In this document: positions 22,725 through 32,443 of the stretch, one piece after another
Layout of the letters: each line of letters begins with the position of its first letter
Position numbering within the stretch: the first letter of the stretch is position 1
Assembly: GCA_013695145.1 (NCBI GenBank)
Contig: JACDBB010000220.1
Span: 1 to 32,443 of the forward strand
Direction: 5' to 3'
Source: Euzebyales bacterium
GTDB taxonomy: Bacteria > Actinomycetota > Nitriliruptoria > Euzebyales > Egibacteraceae
Length of the DNA stretch: 32,443 nucleotides
The notes under the pieces: generated by a model
What the model was told of the DNA's origin: nothing
Database searches by the model: none
What the model saw: only the letters and a program-made list of their open reading frames with translations
Position numbers and translations under genes: made by a program

Positions 22725-23366
22725 ATGAGTAGGGACGACAACCCGAACGCCACCCTGGGCGAGCAGGGCGACGTCATCGAGGCCGGCCTCGACGTCCAGC
22801 TGAGCCGCGAGCTCGCGGCGCTGCGCGACCACCTGGTCGCGGCCTACCCCGAGCTGGAAGTCCTCGGCTTCCGCGGTGAGCTGACGCTGATCGCCGCGCC
22901 CGAGCGCGTCGTCGAGCTGCTGCGCTTCTGCCGCGACGACGAGACGGTGCGCTGCGAGTTGCTGGCCGACCTGTCAGGCGTGCACTGGCCGGGCGGCACC
23001 ATCGAGGCGAGCGCCCAGGAGACGACCGGCTGGCCCACCTACGCCGAGGAGCGCGAGGGGCGCATCGAGATCGACTACCTGCTGCGGTCGGTCGCGCACG
23101 GGCACGCGTTCCGGGTGCGGACCAGCGTCGGTGACGACGCCCCGCGCCTGGCGACCGCGACCGCGGTGTACGCCGCAGCGGACCTGATGGAGCGCGAGGT
23201 GTACGACTTCTTCGGCGTGGCGTTCGACGGCCATCCCGACCTGACACGCGTGCTGATGCCTGACGACTGGGACGGCCACCCCCACCGCAAGGACTACCCC
23301 CTCGGCGGCGTCGAGGTGGACTTCAAGGGCGCGACGATCCCTCCGCCGGACGAGCGCAGCTACTGA
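22725..23366 (+). CDS. nuoC: NADH-quinone oxidoreductase subunit C
   Basis: A 213-residue subunit of the peripheral arm with the 30-kDa subunit domain. The segment ATAVYAAADLMEREVYDFFGVAFDGHPDLTRVLMP and the following DWDGHPHRKDYPL form the family signature. It is a separate protein here, not fused to NuoD as in E. coli. The ATG follows a GGCGGGGATCGGT stretch that is part of the local direct repeat, so its ribosome site derives from repeat DNA. The first 35 residues are polar and variable. Confidence 0.95.
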   Translation: MSRDDNPNATLGEQGDVIEAGLDVQLSRELAALRDHLVAAYPELEVLGFRGELTLIAAPERVVELLRFCRDDETVRCELLADLSGVHWPGGTIEASAQETTGWPTYAEEREGRIEIDYLLRSVAHGHAFRVRTSVGDDAPRLATATAVYAAADLMEREVYDFFGVAFDGHPDLTRVLMPDDWDGHPHRKDYPLGGVEVDFKGATIPPPDERSY

Positions 23367-23382
23367 TGGCGCGAGGTGAGCG

Positions 23383-24735
23383 ATGAGCGATCTACAACGG
23401 CCTCCGGCCAGCGGCGCGGCCTGGGCGGACGAGTCCGACCGGGACCGCGCCCCCGCGCGGCCGCGGGAGCACACGGTCGTCGGCGGCGACTGGCAGGAGC
23501 TGCCCAACGTCGTCGACGACGACCTCATGATCATCAACATGGGGCCCCAGCACCCGTCGACGCACGGGGTGCTGCGGCTGGTGCTCACCCTCGACGGCGA
23601 GCGCATCCTCGACACCCGGCCGGTCATCGGCTACCTGCACACCGGCATCGAGAAGAATCTCGAGTACCGGCCGTGGGTCCAGGGCGTCACGTTCGTCACG
23701 CGGATGGACTACCTGGCGCCGCTGCACAACGAGCTGGCCTACTGCCTCGCCGTCGAGAAGCTGCTCGGCATCACCGGCGACATCCCCGAGCGGGCGTCGG
23801 CGCTGCGCGTGCTGCTCACCGAGTTCAACCGGGTGGCCAGCCATTTCGTGTGGCTCGCCACCGGCGGGATGGAACTCGGCTCGACCACCGCCATGATCTT
23901 CGGCTTCCGCGAGCGTGAGACCATCCTCGACCTCTTCGAGGAGGTCAGCGGGCTGCGCATGAACCACGCGTTCATCCGCCCCGGCGGCATCGCCATGGAC
24001 CTGCCGGACGGCTTCGTCCCGCGAGCGCGCACCGCCATCTCCGCGCTCCGCGACCGCATCGGCGAGATCGAGGATCTGCTCACCGAGAACCCGATCTGGA
24101 TCGAGCGGCTCACCGGCGTCGGCCTGCTGACCGCCGCGCAGTGCCTGGACTGGGGCGTCACCGGCCCGGTCCTGCGCTCGGCAGGCGTCGCGCACGACCT
24201 GCGCAAGGTCACCCCCTACTGCGGCATCGAGCAGTACGACTTCCACGTGCCGACCACCGACACCGCGGACGCGTACGGCCGCTACCTGATCCGCATGGAG
24301 GAGATGCGCCAGTCGCTGACGATCTGCGAGCAGGTGCTCGACTCGCTGCCCGAGGGCGCCGTGATGGTCGCGGACGCCAAGATCGCCTGGCCGGCCCAGC
24401 TCGCCCTCGGCCCCGACGGCATCGGCAACGCCCAGGAGCACATCGACCGCATCATGGGCAAGTCGATGGAGGCGCTGATCCACCACTTCAAACTGGTCAC
24501 CGAGGGGTTCACCGTCCCCGAGGGTCAGGTGTACGCGGCCATCGAGTCCCCCCGCGGCGAGCTCGGGTACCACGTGACCTCCAGCGGCACCAACAAGCCC
24601 TACCGCGTCAAGGTCCGCGACCCCTCCTTCCTCCACATCGGCGTCCTGCCCACCATGAGCCACGGGCTGCAGGTCGCCGACATCATCGTCGCCGTCGCGA
24701 GCGTGGATCCGGTGATGGGAGGGGTGGACCGATGA
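23383..24735 (+). CDS. nuoD: NADH-quinone oxidoreductase subunit D
   Basis: A 450-residue 49-kDa-type subunit that lines the quinone-binding chamber with NuoB. Motifs include [17 protein letters not shown] (with the HPSTHG loop), [26 protein letters not shown] and [15 protein letters not shown], then the C-terminal [18 protein letters not shown] precedes the ATG at 23383. An extra 45 or so polar N-terminal residues precede the core. Its stop overlaps a short ORF start as ATGA. Confidence 0.97.
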   Translation: MSDLQRPPASGAAWADESDRDRAPARPREHTVVGGDWQELPNVVDDDLMIINMGPQHPSTHGVLRLVLTLDGERILDTRPVIGYLHTGIEKNLEYRPWVQGVTFVTRMDYLAPLHNELAYCLAVEKLLGITGDIPERASALRVLLTEFNRVASHFVWLATGGMELGSTTAMIFGFRERETILDLFEEVSGLRMNHAFIRPGGIAMDLPDGFVPRARTAISALRDRIGEIEDLLTENPIWIERLTGVGLLTAAQCLDWGVTGPVLRSAGVAHDLRKVTPYCGIEQYDFHVPTTDTADAYGRYLIRMEEMRQSLTICEQVLDSLPEGAVMVADAKIAWPAQLALGPDGIGNAQEHIDRIMGKSMEALIHHFKLVTEGFTVPEGQVYAAIESPRGELGYHVTSSGTNKPYRVKVRDPSFLHIGVLPTMSHGLQVADIIVAVASVDPVMGGVDR

Positions 24736-24757
24736 ACCCGCTCGGTGTTAACGGCCC

Positions 24758-24827
24758 GGAGCCGGTCCTCGCCTCCGGACCGCTACACCCACCCGCCCTC
24801 CAAGGTCCTCCGGCGAGGACCGGCTCC
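24758..24827. repeat. 16-bp perfect inverted repeat between nuoD and nuoE
   Basis: GGAGCCGGTCCTCGCC (24758-24773) and GGCGAGGACCGGCTCC (24812-24827) are exact complements separated by 38 bases. Each half also contains a small local hairpin, for example GGTCCTC-CGGC-GAGGACC at 24804-24821, so two alternative folds exclude each other. Short outer arms AACGG (24750-24754) and CCGTT (24835-24839) can extend the long stem. It resembles a REP/BIME-like element. Confidence 0.8.
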
Positions 24828-24850
24828 AGGCCTACCGTTGCGGGTTCGCT

Positions 24851-24882
24851 CGGCGCTGTGGTCGTTGAAAACCCCAGCGCCG
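24851..24882. other. Hairpin CGGCGCTG / CAGCGCCG ahead of nuoE
   Basis: Eight-base perfect arms at 24851-24858 and 24875-24882 enclose 16 bases that include GTTGAAAACC. It ends 17 bases before the nuoE GTG, close to the GAGG at 24884-24887. It could affect nuoE translation or stabilise the mRNA end. Confidence 0.5.
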
Positions 24883-24898
24883 TGAGGTCGATGTCGTC

Positions 24899-25831
24899 GT
24901 GTTGAGTGCTGAGTTGAGGCAGCGAGCCGAGGAGATCGTGGGGCGGTATCCCGTCGCGCGGTCGGCGCTGCTGCCGTTGCTGCATCTGGTGCAGCACGCG
25001 GACGGCTACCTGTCCGATGACGGCGTGGCCGAGTGCGCCGAGCTGCTCGACCTGACCATGGCTGAGGTCGGCGCGGTCGCGACCTTCTACACGATGTACA
25101 AGCGCGAGCCGCTCGGCGAGCACCTGGTGAGCGTGTGCACCAACTTCTCCTGCGCCGTGCGGGGCGCGAACGAGGTGTACGCCCGCCTGTCCGAGACGCT
25201 CGGCGTCGGCCACAATCAGACGACGGCCGACGGCGCCTTCACGCTCGAGCACGCCGAGTGCCTTGGCAACTGCGAGGGCGCGCCCGTCGTGAGCGTCGAC
25301 TACCTGAACTACGAGTGCCTCGACGCCGACGCCGCGGAGCGGCTCGTAGGGCGGGTGGCCTCCGGCGACGCGCCGGCGCCGACCCGTGGGTTCGTCCCCC
25401 CCGGGGTCCGGGCCGTCCAGCACCGCCTCGCCGGTCTGGGGCCGGTACCCGGAAGCGGTGGCCCCGGCGTGGCGAGCGACCAGGCCCGCGCCGCCGACGG
25501 CGCCGTCCCCGTGCGCGACTTCGGACCAGGGGTCGAGCCCGTCACGGTCGAGCCCACCTTCCTGCCAGGCCACGCCGCCGAACGTGAGGAGGCCAAGGCC
25601 GCCGTCAGAGATCAGGGCCAGGACCCGGACGCGGTCGAGGAGGCCGCCGGTCCGCAAGCGCGCGAGTTCCCCACGACCGACCCGGACTGGGAGCCATCGC
25701 GCGGTGGGTCGAGGGACGGCTCGCCGCACGATCACGGCGACGACGACCCGCGCCAGGAGGACCAGGCGGACGACGCCGGCGGCGAGCATGGCGGCTCCGG
25801 CCGGCCCCCCGAGCCGGAGGAGGAGGTCTAG
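24899..25831 (+). CDS. nuoE: NADH-quinone oxidoreductase subunit E, with long acidic C-terminal extension
   Basis: Peripheral subunit carrying the [2Fe-2S] cluster N1a. The thioredoxin-like fold has Cys80 and Cys85 (VCTNFSCAV) and Cys121 and Cys125 (AECLGNCEGAP). Residues 1-70 form the helical N-terminus (EVGAVATFYTMY). The protein has 310 residues, about 100-150 more than usual: from about 160 onwards it is Pro-, Gly- and then Asp/Glu-rich and probably disordered. The start is a GTG at 24899; GAGG lies 11 bases upstream. It is the only nuo gene here preceded by a large repeat-filled gap. Confidence 0.95.
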   Translation: MLSAELRQRAEEIVGRYPVARSALLPLLHLVQHADGYLSDDGVAECAELLDLTMAEVGAVATFYTMYKREPLGEHLVSVCTNFSCAVRGANEVYARLSETLGVGHNQTTADGAFTLEHAECLGNCEGAPVVSVDYLNYECLDADAAERLVGRVASGDAPAPTRGFVPPGVRAVQHRLAGLGPVPGSGGPGVASDQARAADGAVPVRDFGPGVEPVTVEPTFLPGHAAEREEAKAAVRDQGQDPDAVEEAAGPQAREFPTTDPDWEPSRGGSRDGSPHDHGDDDPRQEDQADDAGGEHGGSGRPPEPEEEV

Positions 25832-25833
25832 CC

Positions 25834-27213
25834 ATGGTCGAGCCCGTCAACGTCCTGACGCAGCGCTGGGACATTCCCGACGCGCACACGCTGGAGGGCT
25901 ACCTCGACTCGGGCGGATACGCCGCGCTGCGCAGCGCGCTGGACACCGCTCCCGCGGACCTGCTGCAGATGGTCAAGGACTCGGGGCTGCGAGGCCGCGG
26001 CGGCGCCGGTTTCCCGACCGGCGTCAAGTGGGGCTTCGTGCCGCAGGACACCGGCAAGCCGGTGTACCTGGTCATCAACGCCGACGAGGGCGAGCCAGGC
26101 ACCTTCAAGGACCGCGAGCTGATGGAGCGGGACCCGCACCAGCTGCTTGAGGGGATGGCCATCTCGGCGCGGGCGCTGAGCTCGCCGCGCGCGTTCATCT
26201 TCCTCCGGGGCGAGTACCTGTGGCCGGGCATCCGCCTTGAGGAGGCCATCGCCGAGGCGTACCAACAGGGCTACCTCGGCAAGGGCATCCTCGGCGCCGA
26301 GTTCGACTTCGACGTGACGCTGCACTACGCGGCCGGCGCCTACATCTGCGGTGAGGAGACCGCGCTCCTCGACGCGCTGGAGGGTCGCCGCGGGCAGCCG
26401 CGCCTGCGACCGCCGTTCCCGGCCGTCGCGGGCCTGTACGCGTGCCCGACAGTCGTCAACAACGTCGAGACGATCGCCAACGTGCCGCACATCGTCGAGC
26501 GCGGCGTCGACTGGTATCGGTCGATGGGCACGGAGAAGTCGCCTGGCCCCAAGCTGTTCTGCGTCTCCGGCGAGGTGGTCCGGCCCGGCAACTACGAGTG
26601 GCCGCTCGGGACACCGGCGCGGACGATCGTCGATGAGTCCTGCGGCGGGATGCTGCCGGGAAGACAGCTGAAGTTCTGGGCGCCCGGCGGCTCCTCGACG
26701 CCGCTGCTGACCGCCGAGCACATCGACGTGCCGATGGACTACGAGGCCGTCGCGGAGGCCGGCTCCCTGCTCGGCACGACCGCGATGATGATGTACAGCC
26801 ACAAGACCAGCGTCGTCGAGGCGGTCCTCAACTGGACGCGCTTCTACGAGCACGAGTCGTGCGGCAAGTGCACCCCGTGCCGCGAGGGGGTGTTCTGGTT
26901 GGCGCAGGTCCTGCAGCGCATCCTCGACGGCGGCGGCCGCGACGAGGACCTGCAGACGCTCGACGACGTCTGCGACAACATTTTCGGCCGCGCGTTCTGC
27001 GCGCTCGGGGACGGCGCGACGAGCCCCATCAAGAGCTCCCTCAAGTACTTCCGCGACGAGTACACCCATCTCATCGAGCACGGCCGCCAGCCTGACGGCA
27101 TCGAGGCGCACGCCGGCGTCGTGACCGACAACTCCGGCCGGCACCGACCCGGGCCGGCCGATCCGACCACCGCCCCGGGCCGACCGGGATCGACCAAGGC
27201 CGCAGCCACATGA
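25834..27213 (+). CDS. nuoF: NADH-quinone oxidoreductase subunit F
   Basis: A 459-residue subunit that binds NADH and FMN and holds a [4Fe-4S] cluster. The FMN/NADH loop is GLRGRGGAGFPTGVKWGF (51-68), followed by INADEGEPGTFKDR and YICGEETALLDALEG. The cluster ligands are SCGKCTPCREG (about 342-352) and the later Cys in AFCALGDG. The ATG follows the nuoE stop by two bases with repeated GGAGG upstream. A 35-residue Pro/Gly/Thr tail follows the conserved core. Its stop overlaps the nuoG start (ATGA). Confidence 0.97.
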   Translation: MVEPVNVLTQRWDIPDAHTLEGYLDSGGYAALRSALDTAPADLLQMVKDSGLRGRGGAGFPTGVKWGFVPQDTGKPVYLVINADEGEPGTFKDRELMERDPHQLLEGMAISARALSSPRAFIFLRGEYLWPGIRLEEAIAEAYQQGYLGKGILGAEFDFDVTLHYAAGAYICGEETALLDALEGRRGQPRLRPPFPAVAGLYACPTVVNNVETIANVPHIVERGVDWYRSMGTEKSPGPKLFCVSGEVVRPGNYEWPLGTPARTIVDESCGGMLPGRQLKFWAPGGSSTPLLTAEHIDVPMDYEAVAEAGSLLGTTAMMMYSHKTSVVEAVLNWTRFYEHESCGKCTPCREGVFWLAQVLQRILDGGGRDEDLQTLDDVCDNIFGRAFCALGDGATSPIKSSLKYFRDEYTHLIEHGRQPDGIEAHAGVVTDNSGRHRPGPADPTTAPGRPGSTKAAAT

Positions 27214-29672
27214 CCGCTGCGCAGGGCGCGACCGACACCGTCAGGGTGACGATCGACGGACGCCAGCTGGACGTCGCCAAGCAGACGCTGGTCATCCGCG
27301 CCGCCGAACAGCTCGGGATCACGATCCCGCGCTTCTGCGACCACCCCCTGCTCGACCCCGTGGCCGCCTGCCGGCAGTGCCTGGTGGAGGTGGAGGGGCA
27401 GCGCAAGCCGTTCACCGCCTGCTCGACGCAGTGCACCGACGGCATGGTCGTCGGCACCCACCTCACGTCCGAGGTCGCCAAGCAGGGGCAGGCCGGGCAG
27501 CTCGAACTGCTGCTGGTCAACCACCCGCTGGACTGCCCGCAGTGCGACAAGGGCGGAGAGTGCCCCTTGCAGGACCAGGCGCTGGCCCACGGGCCGGGTG
27601 AGAGCCGGTTCATCGACGCCAAGCGGCGGTACACCAAGCCGGTGCCGATCTCCGCGCAGGTCGCGCTGGACCGCGAGCGCTGCGTGCTGTGCGCGCGCTG
27701 CACGCGGTTCTCGCAGGAGATCTCCGGTGACCCCTTCATCGAGCTGTTCGAGCGCGGCGCGCTCGAACAGGTGGCGATCTACACCGACGAGCCGTACGAC
27801 AGCTACTTCTCGGGCAACGTCGTGCAGATCTGTCCCGTTGGTGCGCTCACGGCGGCCAGCTACCGGTTCGCCTCCCGCCCGTTCGACCTGCGCTCCACGA
27901 AGGGCATCTGCAACCAGTGCTCCGCGGGGTGCAACCTGCGCGTCGACGTGCGGCGGGGCGAGATCCAGCGGCAGCTCGCAGGCGAGCACATGCCGGTCAA
28001 CGAGATGTGGAGCTGCGACAAGGGGCGCTTCGGCTTCGAGTTCGTCGCCCACGACGACCGTCTGCGCCACCCGCTGGTCCGCGACGACGTCGCGAACCTC
28101 GTCCCCGCCACGTGGGACGCCGCGCTCACCAGGGCCGCTGCTGGCCTGAGGGCCGCGCTGGACGCAGGTGGCCCTTCGGCGGTCGGGGTCATGACCGGCG
28201 GTCGGCTGACCGACGAGGACGCCTACGCCACGTCACGGTTCGCGCGCGAGGTGCTCGGCACCGACAACGTCGACTTCCGGTTGCGGCCGCGCACCGAGGA
28301 GGAGCGCGACGTCCTCGCCGCCGTCTCGGGCACCCTGGGCCCGACCTATGACGATGTGGAGGCGGCCGACGTCGTCGTCGTCGCCGGGCTGGACTGTGAG
28401 GAGGAGGTCCCGATCCTCTACCTCCGGCTGCGCAAGGCGTGGCGCAAGCGCGCGCAGCGCCTCGTCGTGGTGGGTCCAGTGCTGGGGTCGCTCGCGGGCA
28501 TCGCATGGAGCTGGATCCCCACCCCGTCCGGCGGCGAGGGCGCCGTGCTGGACGCCCTGAGCGCACCTGACGAGTCCAGCGGCCTCGACGAGGTCGCCGA
28601 GGTCGTGCGGGGAGCCGAGCGCCTGGTGGTGCTGGCGGGCGAGCGGCTCGCAGGTTCGCCCGCCGGACTCACCGCCGCGGCGCGGATGGTCACCGGGCAC
28701 CGCGACACCAAGGCGCCAGCGCGCAGCGCCGCGTTCGCCTGGGTGCCGCGACGCAACGGCGCCCGGGGCGCGGTCGACGCTGGACTGCTGCCGGGGGTGC
28801 TGCCTGGCGGTCGCAGCCTCAGCGAACCCGGCCCCGTCGCCGACGCCTGGAACGGGCTGCCCGACGCGCCTGGCCTCGACACCCGCGGCATGCTCGCCGC
28901 CGCCGCCCGCGGTGAGCTGAAGGCGCTCTACCTGATCGGTGTCGACCCCGCGCGCGACTTCGAGGACCCGGCGCTGGCCAGGGCCGCGCTGGCCAAGGTC
29001 GACACCCTGATCGTGCAGGACCTGCTCCCGACGGAGACGACCCGTCACGCGGACGTGATCCTGCCGGCCGCCGCGCCGCAGGAGCGTGTCGGGTCGTTCA
29101 CCACCTGGGAGGGCCGCCGGCAGCCGTTCCCCGCCGCCGTGCCGACCCAGGGGCTCATCCAGCAGGACTGGGACATCCTCCGCCAGCTCGCACGTCACCT
29201 CGGGACCGACCTCGGGTGGGAGACCGCCATGGACGTCCGCACCGAGGCCGCCCCGCTGATGGCTTCACCCAGGTCGGCGAGCGAGGCGCTGCTGGACGTG
29301 CGCACCCCGGCCACCGCCGTCCCGGCACCGTCCGAGCGGGATGACGAGCTCGACGCGGTCCTCGTCGACTGGCTGCTGGGCGAGGGCAGCATGCTGCTGG
29401 GCGCCAAGGAGCTCAAGGCGACCGGACGACCGCCTGCGGTCTGGGTCAACCCGGTCGACGCGGAGCGGCGCGGCCTGGGCGATGGGGCCGCCGTCACCGT
29501 CGAGGGTCCGGGTGGCGGCATCGAACTGCCCGTGCGCGTCACCGACGGCGTCGTCGCCGGCTGCGTGGTCGTGCCGGCCAACTCGACAGCCGCGCCGGGC
29601 GGCGTGCTGAACGGCACCGACGACGGGACGCCCGCACCGCTGCGCGTGCGCCTCACCGGGGCAGGGGAGTAG
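27210..29672 (+). CDS. nuoG: NADH-quinone oxidoreductase subunit G
   Basis: An 820-residue subunit that carries several iron-sulfur clusters. The [2Fe-2S] ligands are Cys43, Cys54, Cys57 and Cys71 or 75. The His-ligated [4Fe-4S] site is HPLDCPQCDKGGEC (His105, Cys109, 112, 118). The next [4Fe-4S] site uses CVLCARC (158-164) and Cys208. A further CNQCSAGC (234-241) with Cys269 matches cluster N7, present in only some lineages. The C-terminal part is a molybdopterin oxidoreductase-like domain that ends in a beta-barrel (AVTVEGPGGGIELPVRV). That domain is structural in complex I. Confidence 0.96.
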   Translation: MTAAQGATDTVRVTIDGRQLDVAKQTLVIRAAEQLGITIPRFCDHPLLDPVAACRQCLVEVEGQRKPFTACSTQCTDGMVVGTHLTSEVAKQGQAGQLELLLVNHPLDCPQCDKGGECPLQDQALAHGPGESRFIDAKRRYTKPVPISAQVALDRERCVLCARCTRFSQEISGDPFIELFERGALEQVAIYTDEPYDSYFSGNVVQICPVGALTAASYRFASRPFDLRSTKGICNQCSAGCNLRVDVRRGEIQRQLAGEHMPVNEMWSCDKGRFGFEFVAHDDRLRHPLVRDDVANLVPATWDAALTRAAAGLRAALDAGGPSAVGVMTGGRLTDEDAYATSRFAREVLGTDNVDFRLRPRTEEERDVLAAVSGTLGPTYDDVEAADVVVVAGLDCEEEVPILYLRLRKAWRKRAQRLVVVGPVLGSLAGIAWSWIPTPSGGEGAVLDALSAPDESSGLDEVAEVVRGAERLVVLAGERLAGSPAGLTAAARMVTGHRDTKAPARSAAFAWVPRRNGARGAVDAGLLPGVLPGGRSLSEPGPVADAWNGLPDAPGLDTRGMLAAAARGELKALYLIGVDPARDFEDPALARAALAKVDTLIVQDLLPTETTRHADVILPAAAPQERVGSFTTWEGRRQPFPAAVPTQGLIQQDWDILRQLARHLGTDLGWETAMDVRTEAAPLMASPRSASEALLDVRTPATAVPAPSERDDELDAVLVDWLLGEGSMLLGAKELKATGRPPAVWVNPVDAERRGLGDGAAVTVEGPGGGIELPVRVTDGVVAGCVVVPANSTAAPGGVLNGTDDGTPAPLRVRLTGAGE

Positions 29673-29676
29673 CGCG

Positions 29677-30873
29677 ATGGACCTCGTCGACGTCGCGATC
29701 ACCTTCGCGGTCGCCCTCGGCGCGTTCGCGCTGTGGCTGGTCGGCACCGCGCTGCTGATCTGGGGCGAGCGACGCGTGATCGCGCTGATGCAGACCCGCG
29801 TCGGCCCCAACCGGCTCGGCCCCTTCGGACTGCTCCAGACCGTCGCCGACGGCGCGAAGCTGTTCTTCAAGGAGGACATCGCCCCGCGCAACATCGACAG
29901 GTTCGTCTATCTCGGCGCGCCGTTCGTGTCCGCCACCGTGGCGCTGGTCACCTTCGCGGTCATCCCCTACGGCGGCACCTTCCAGGTCTCCGGTCGCGAG
30001 GTCACGCTGCAGGTGTGGGACCCCAACATCGGGATGCTGTGGATCCTGGCGATGAGCTCGCTCGGGGTCTACGGGATCTTCCTCGCCGGCTGGTCGTCCG
30101 GCTCCAAGTATCCCTTGCTGGGCGGTGTGCGCTCCAGCGCGCAGCTGATCTCCTACGAGCTGGCCATGGGGCTGTCGCTGGCCGCGGTGTTCATCTACGC
30201 CGGCACGCTCCAGGCCAGCCAGATCGTCGCGAACCAGCAGATCCCACTGTTCGAGCTCGGACCGATCGCGGTCCCCGCGTGGCACGTCGTGCCGATGCTG
30301 CCGGCGTTCGTCATCTTCTTCCTCACGTCGGTCGCCGAGACGCAGCGCCCGCCGTTCGACCTGCCCGAGGCCGAGGGCGAGCTGGTCGCCGGCTTCCACA
30401 CCGAGTACTCCGGCGCGAAGTTCGCCATGTTCTTCCTCGCCGAGTTCATGAACGTCATCACCTTCTCGGCGGTGATGGTGACGTTGTTCTTCGGCGGCCC
30501 CTCGGGTCCGCTGTTCGGTCCGGGCTGGCTGCAAGCCCTGCTGCCCACCGTCTACTTCATCGCCAAGGTCGGCATCTTCCTGTTCGTGTTCATCTGGCTG
30601 CGCGGCACCCTCCCGCGCATGCGCTACGACCGCCTGATGGACCTCGGCTGGAAGGTGCTGCTGCCGCTGGGCCTGTTCTGGGTGCTCGCCACCGGGTTCG
30701 CCGTGGTGCTGCGCACCTCGACCGATCAGGGCACCGTGCTGCGGATCGCCGGCGTCGGCGCGGGCGTGGCCCTGCTGCTGTACCTGGCCGCCCCGCTGCT
30801 TGCGCGCCGGCCGCGTCGCGACACCCAGCCGGAGCCTGAGCCGGAGCCCAAGTTCCCGACCCCGAGCCGTTAG
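29677..30873 (+). CDS. nuoH: NADH-quinone oxidoreductase subunit H
   Basis: A 398-residue membrane subunit with about eight helices that joins the peripheral and membrane arms and forms part of the quinone site. Key segments are [31 protein letters not shown], and [20 protein letters not shown] with [10 protein letters not shown], all diagnostic. The tail after the last helix is Arg-rich then Pro/Glu-repetitive ([15 protein letters not shown]), likely cytoplasmic. The start lies four bases after nuoG, and its ribosome site is in the nuoG end (GGGGCAGGGGAG). Confidence 0.97.
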   Translation: MDLVDVAITFAVALGAFALWLVGTALLIWGERRVIALMQTRVGPNRLGPFGLLQTVADGAKLFFKEDIAPRNIDRFVYLGAPFVSATVALVTFAVIPYGGTFQVSGREVTLQVWDPNIGMLWILAMSSLGVYGIFLAGWSSGSKYPLLGGVRSSAQLISYELAMGLSLAAVFIYAGTLQASQIVANQQIPLFELGPIAVPAWHVVPMLPAFVIFFLTSVAETQRPPFDLPEAEGELVAGFHTEYSGAKFAMFFLAEFMNVITFSAVMVTLFFGGPSGPLFGPGWLQALLPTVYFIAKVGIFLFVFIWLRGTLPRMRYDRLMDLGWKVLLPLGLFWVLATGFAVVLRTSTDQGTVLRIAGVGAGVALLLYLAAPLLARRPRRDTQPEPEPEPKFPTPSR

Positions 30874-30884
30874 AGAGGCGACGA

Positions 30885-31519
30885 ATGTTCAACGCCCTCC
30901 GCAAGGGCTTCGGTCTGACCTTCCGGACGATGTTCCGTCCGGCGGCGACGACGCAGTACCCGGACGTCAAGCGCGAGGTCCAGCCCCGCTTCCACGGCCG
31001 CCACGTGCTCAACCGGTACTCCGACGGTCTGGAGAAGTGCGTCGGCTGCGAGCTGTGCGCGTGGGCGTGCCCAGCCGACGCCATCTACGTCCGGGGTGCC
31101 GACAACACCCCCGACGAGCGCTTCTCCCCAGGCGAGCGCTTCGGCATCGACTACCAGATCAACTACCTGCGCTGCATCTTCTGCGGGCTGTGCATCGAGG
31201 CGTGCCCCACCCGTGCGCTGACCATGACGCACGAGTACGAGCTGTCGGGCGACAGCCGCGAGGAGCTGATCTTCACCAAGGAGCAGCTGCTCGCCCCGCT
31301 ACCCGCCGGAGCCAAGCCGCCTCCCCACACCGACACCGAGGTCGTCGCTCGTGGGTTCGCCTACTACGAGGGCGACGCCGCCCAGGAGCCAACCCGCGGC
31401 TGGCGCACGACCGACCAGGGCGGCCAGGCGCAGTCCAGCGGCGACCCGGTGACCGTCGACATCGGAGGCGGGCGCACCGAGCCGCCTTCCCACCCAGAGC
31501 ACGCACAGAGGAACGGCAG

Positions 31520-31523
<4 letters not shown>
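30885..31523 (+). CDS. nuoI: NADH-quinone oxidoreductase subunit I
   Basis: A 212-residue ferredoxin-like subunit with clusters N6a and N6b. Two [4Fe-4S] motifs are complete: Cys52, 55, 58 and 62 ([12 protein letters not shown]) and Cys97, 100, 103 and 107 ([12 protein letters not shown]). The N-terminus [17 protein letters not shown] is the usual membrane-associated amphipathic helix. A Gly/Pro-rich C-terminal tail of about 60 residues follows. GAGAGG precedes the ATG, and the stop overlaps nuoJ (GTGA). Confidence 0.97.
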
Positions 31524-32181
<658 letters not shown>

Positions 32182-32185
<4 letters not shown>

Positions 32186-32443
32186 GCGTCCCCGCGGGCT
32201 ACTACCTCGCGCTGGCCGCGGGGCTGTTCACGATCGGCGCCGTCGGCGTGCTGGTGCGACGCAGCGTGATCGTGATGTTCATGTGCGTGGAGCTGATGCT
32301 CAACGCCGTGAATCTGACCCTCGTGACGTTCGCCAGGACGAACGGCAACCTCGACGGCCAGATCCTCTCCTTCTTCGTGATGGTCGTGGCGGCCGCCGAG
32401 GTGACCGTGGGTCTGGCCCTGATCGTGAACCTGTTCCGCTTGA
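32182..32443 (+). CDS. nuoK: NADH-quinone oxidoreductase subunit K, 3' end cut by the window
   Basis: The first 87 codons of the small membrane subunit K, usually about 100 residues. Three hydrophobic helices are visible; [17 protein letters not shown] contains the conserved membrane Glu of helix 2 and [13 protein letters not shown] the Glu of helix 3, both part of the proton path. The window ends one base after the 87th codon (Leu) with no stop yet. nuoL, M and N would be expected next. Confidence 0.96.

Larger units (their letters stand above)
24732..24905 (+). other. 57-codon ORF made of repeat DNA between nuoD and nuoE (doubtful gene)
   Basis: An ATG overlapping the nuoD stop (ATGA) opens a 57-codon frame that ends seven bases into nuoE. 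Its product is Pro/Gly/Ala-rich (start [16 protein letters not shown]) and is mostly encoded by the inverted repeats here. The neat overlaps at both ends allow translational coupling from nuoD to nuoE, but nothing suggests a functional protein. Confidence 0.25.

Overview
The window is high-GC (roughly 70 percent by eye) DNA packed with short-spaced or ATGA/GTGA-overlapping genes, many GTG starts, Shine-Dalgarno-less genes preceded by TANNNT boxes, a DUF222-type gene and a classical menaquinone pathway. This points to an actinobacterium (Actinomycetota). A deep-branching lineage such as the Nitriliruptoria is possible, but that is inference, not something the sequence proves. The core content is respiratory: menaquinone synthesis followed by a complex I (nuo) operon.

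Layout. 1-591: 5' part of a DUF222 protein, cut by the window edge. 675-1596: a small cysteine-rich protein overlapping a HAD dehalogenase-like gene. 1709-2236: GNAT acetyltransferase. 2237-2478 has no assigned gene apart from the possible 5' end of the next one. 2479-6047: two overlapping ABC exporter half-transporters whose degenerate residues are complementary. 6067-7827: a DUF234-type ATPase and a small membrane protein. 7908-14893: menE (minus) divergent from menB-menA-menC-menD (plus, each overlapping the next by 4 bases), converging on menF (minus), which is coupled to a MerR-type regulator. 15667-16429: a PIN/ribbon-helix-helix toxin-antitoxin pair. 16474 to about 17001: an unrecognised gene with unclear 5' end. 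17137-19190: an amidohydrolase-fold protein that has lost most metal ligands, coupled to menG (ubiE). 19191-19487 holds no gene, only a possible -10 box (TATCCT, 19436-19441). 19488-20057: Uma2-type nuclease. 20058-20308 holds no gene but carries a perfect Rex-type operator at 20255-20272. 20309-21598: geranylgeranyl reductase-family flavoprotein, probably a menaquinone side-chain reductase. 21712 to the end: nuoA-B-C-D-E-F-G-H-I-J and most of nuoK.

How it fits together. MenF, MenD, MenC, MenE, MenB, MenA and MenG give a nearly complete route from chorismate to menaquinone; no MenH or DHNA-CoA thioesterase is seen here. The reductase would saturate part of the isoprenoid tail, and complex I would reduce the finished quinone with NADH. 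A Rex-type site ahead of the reductase and nuo genes suggests control by the NADH/NAD+ ratio, and a tandem-HTH MerR protein probably regulates itself and menF.

Most noteworthy: the Rex-like operator, the catalytically gutted amidohydrolase coupled to menG, the MerR promoter/operator built into the end of the PIN gene, a recurring TANNNT-N6/7-start leaderless architecture, the textbook-asymmetric ABC heterodimer, and a 16-bp perfect inverted repeat between nuoD and nuoE. No rRNA, tRNA, CRISPR array, insertion sequence or phage gene was seen.
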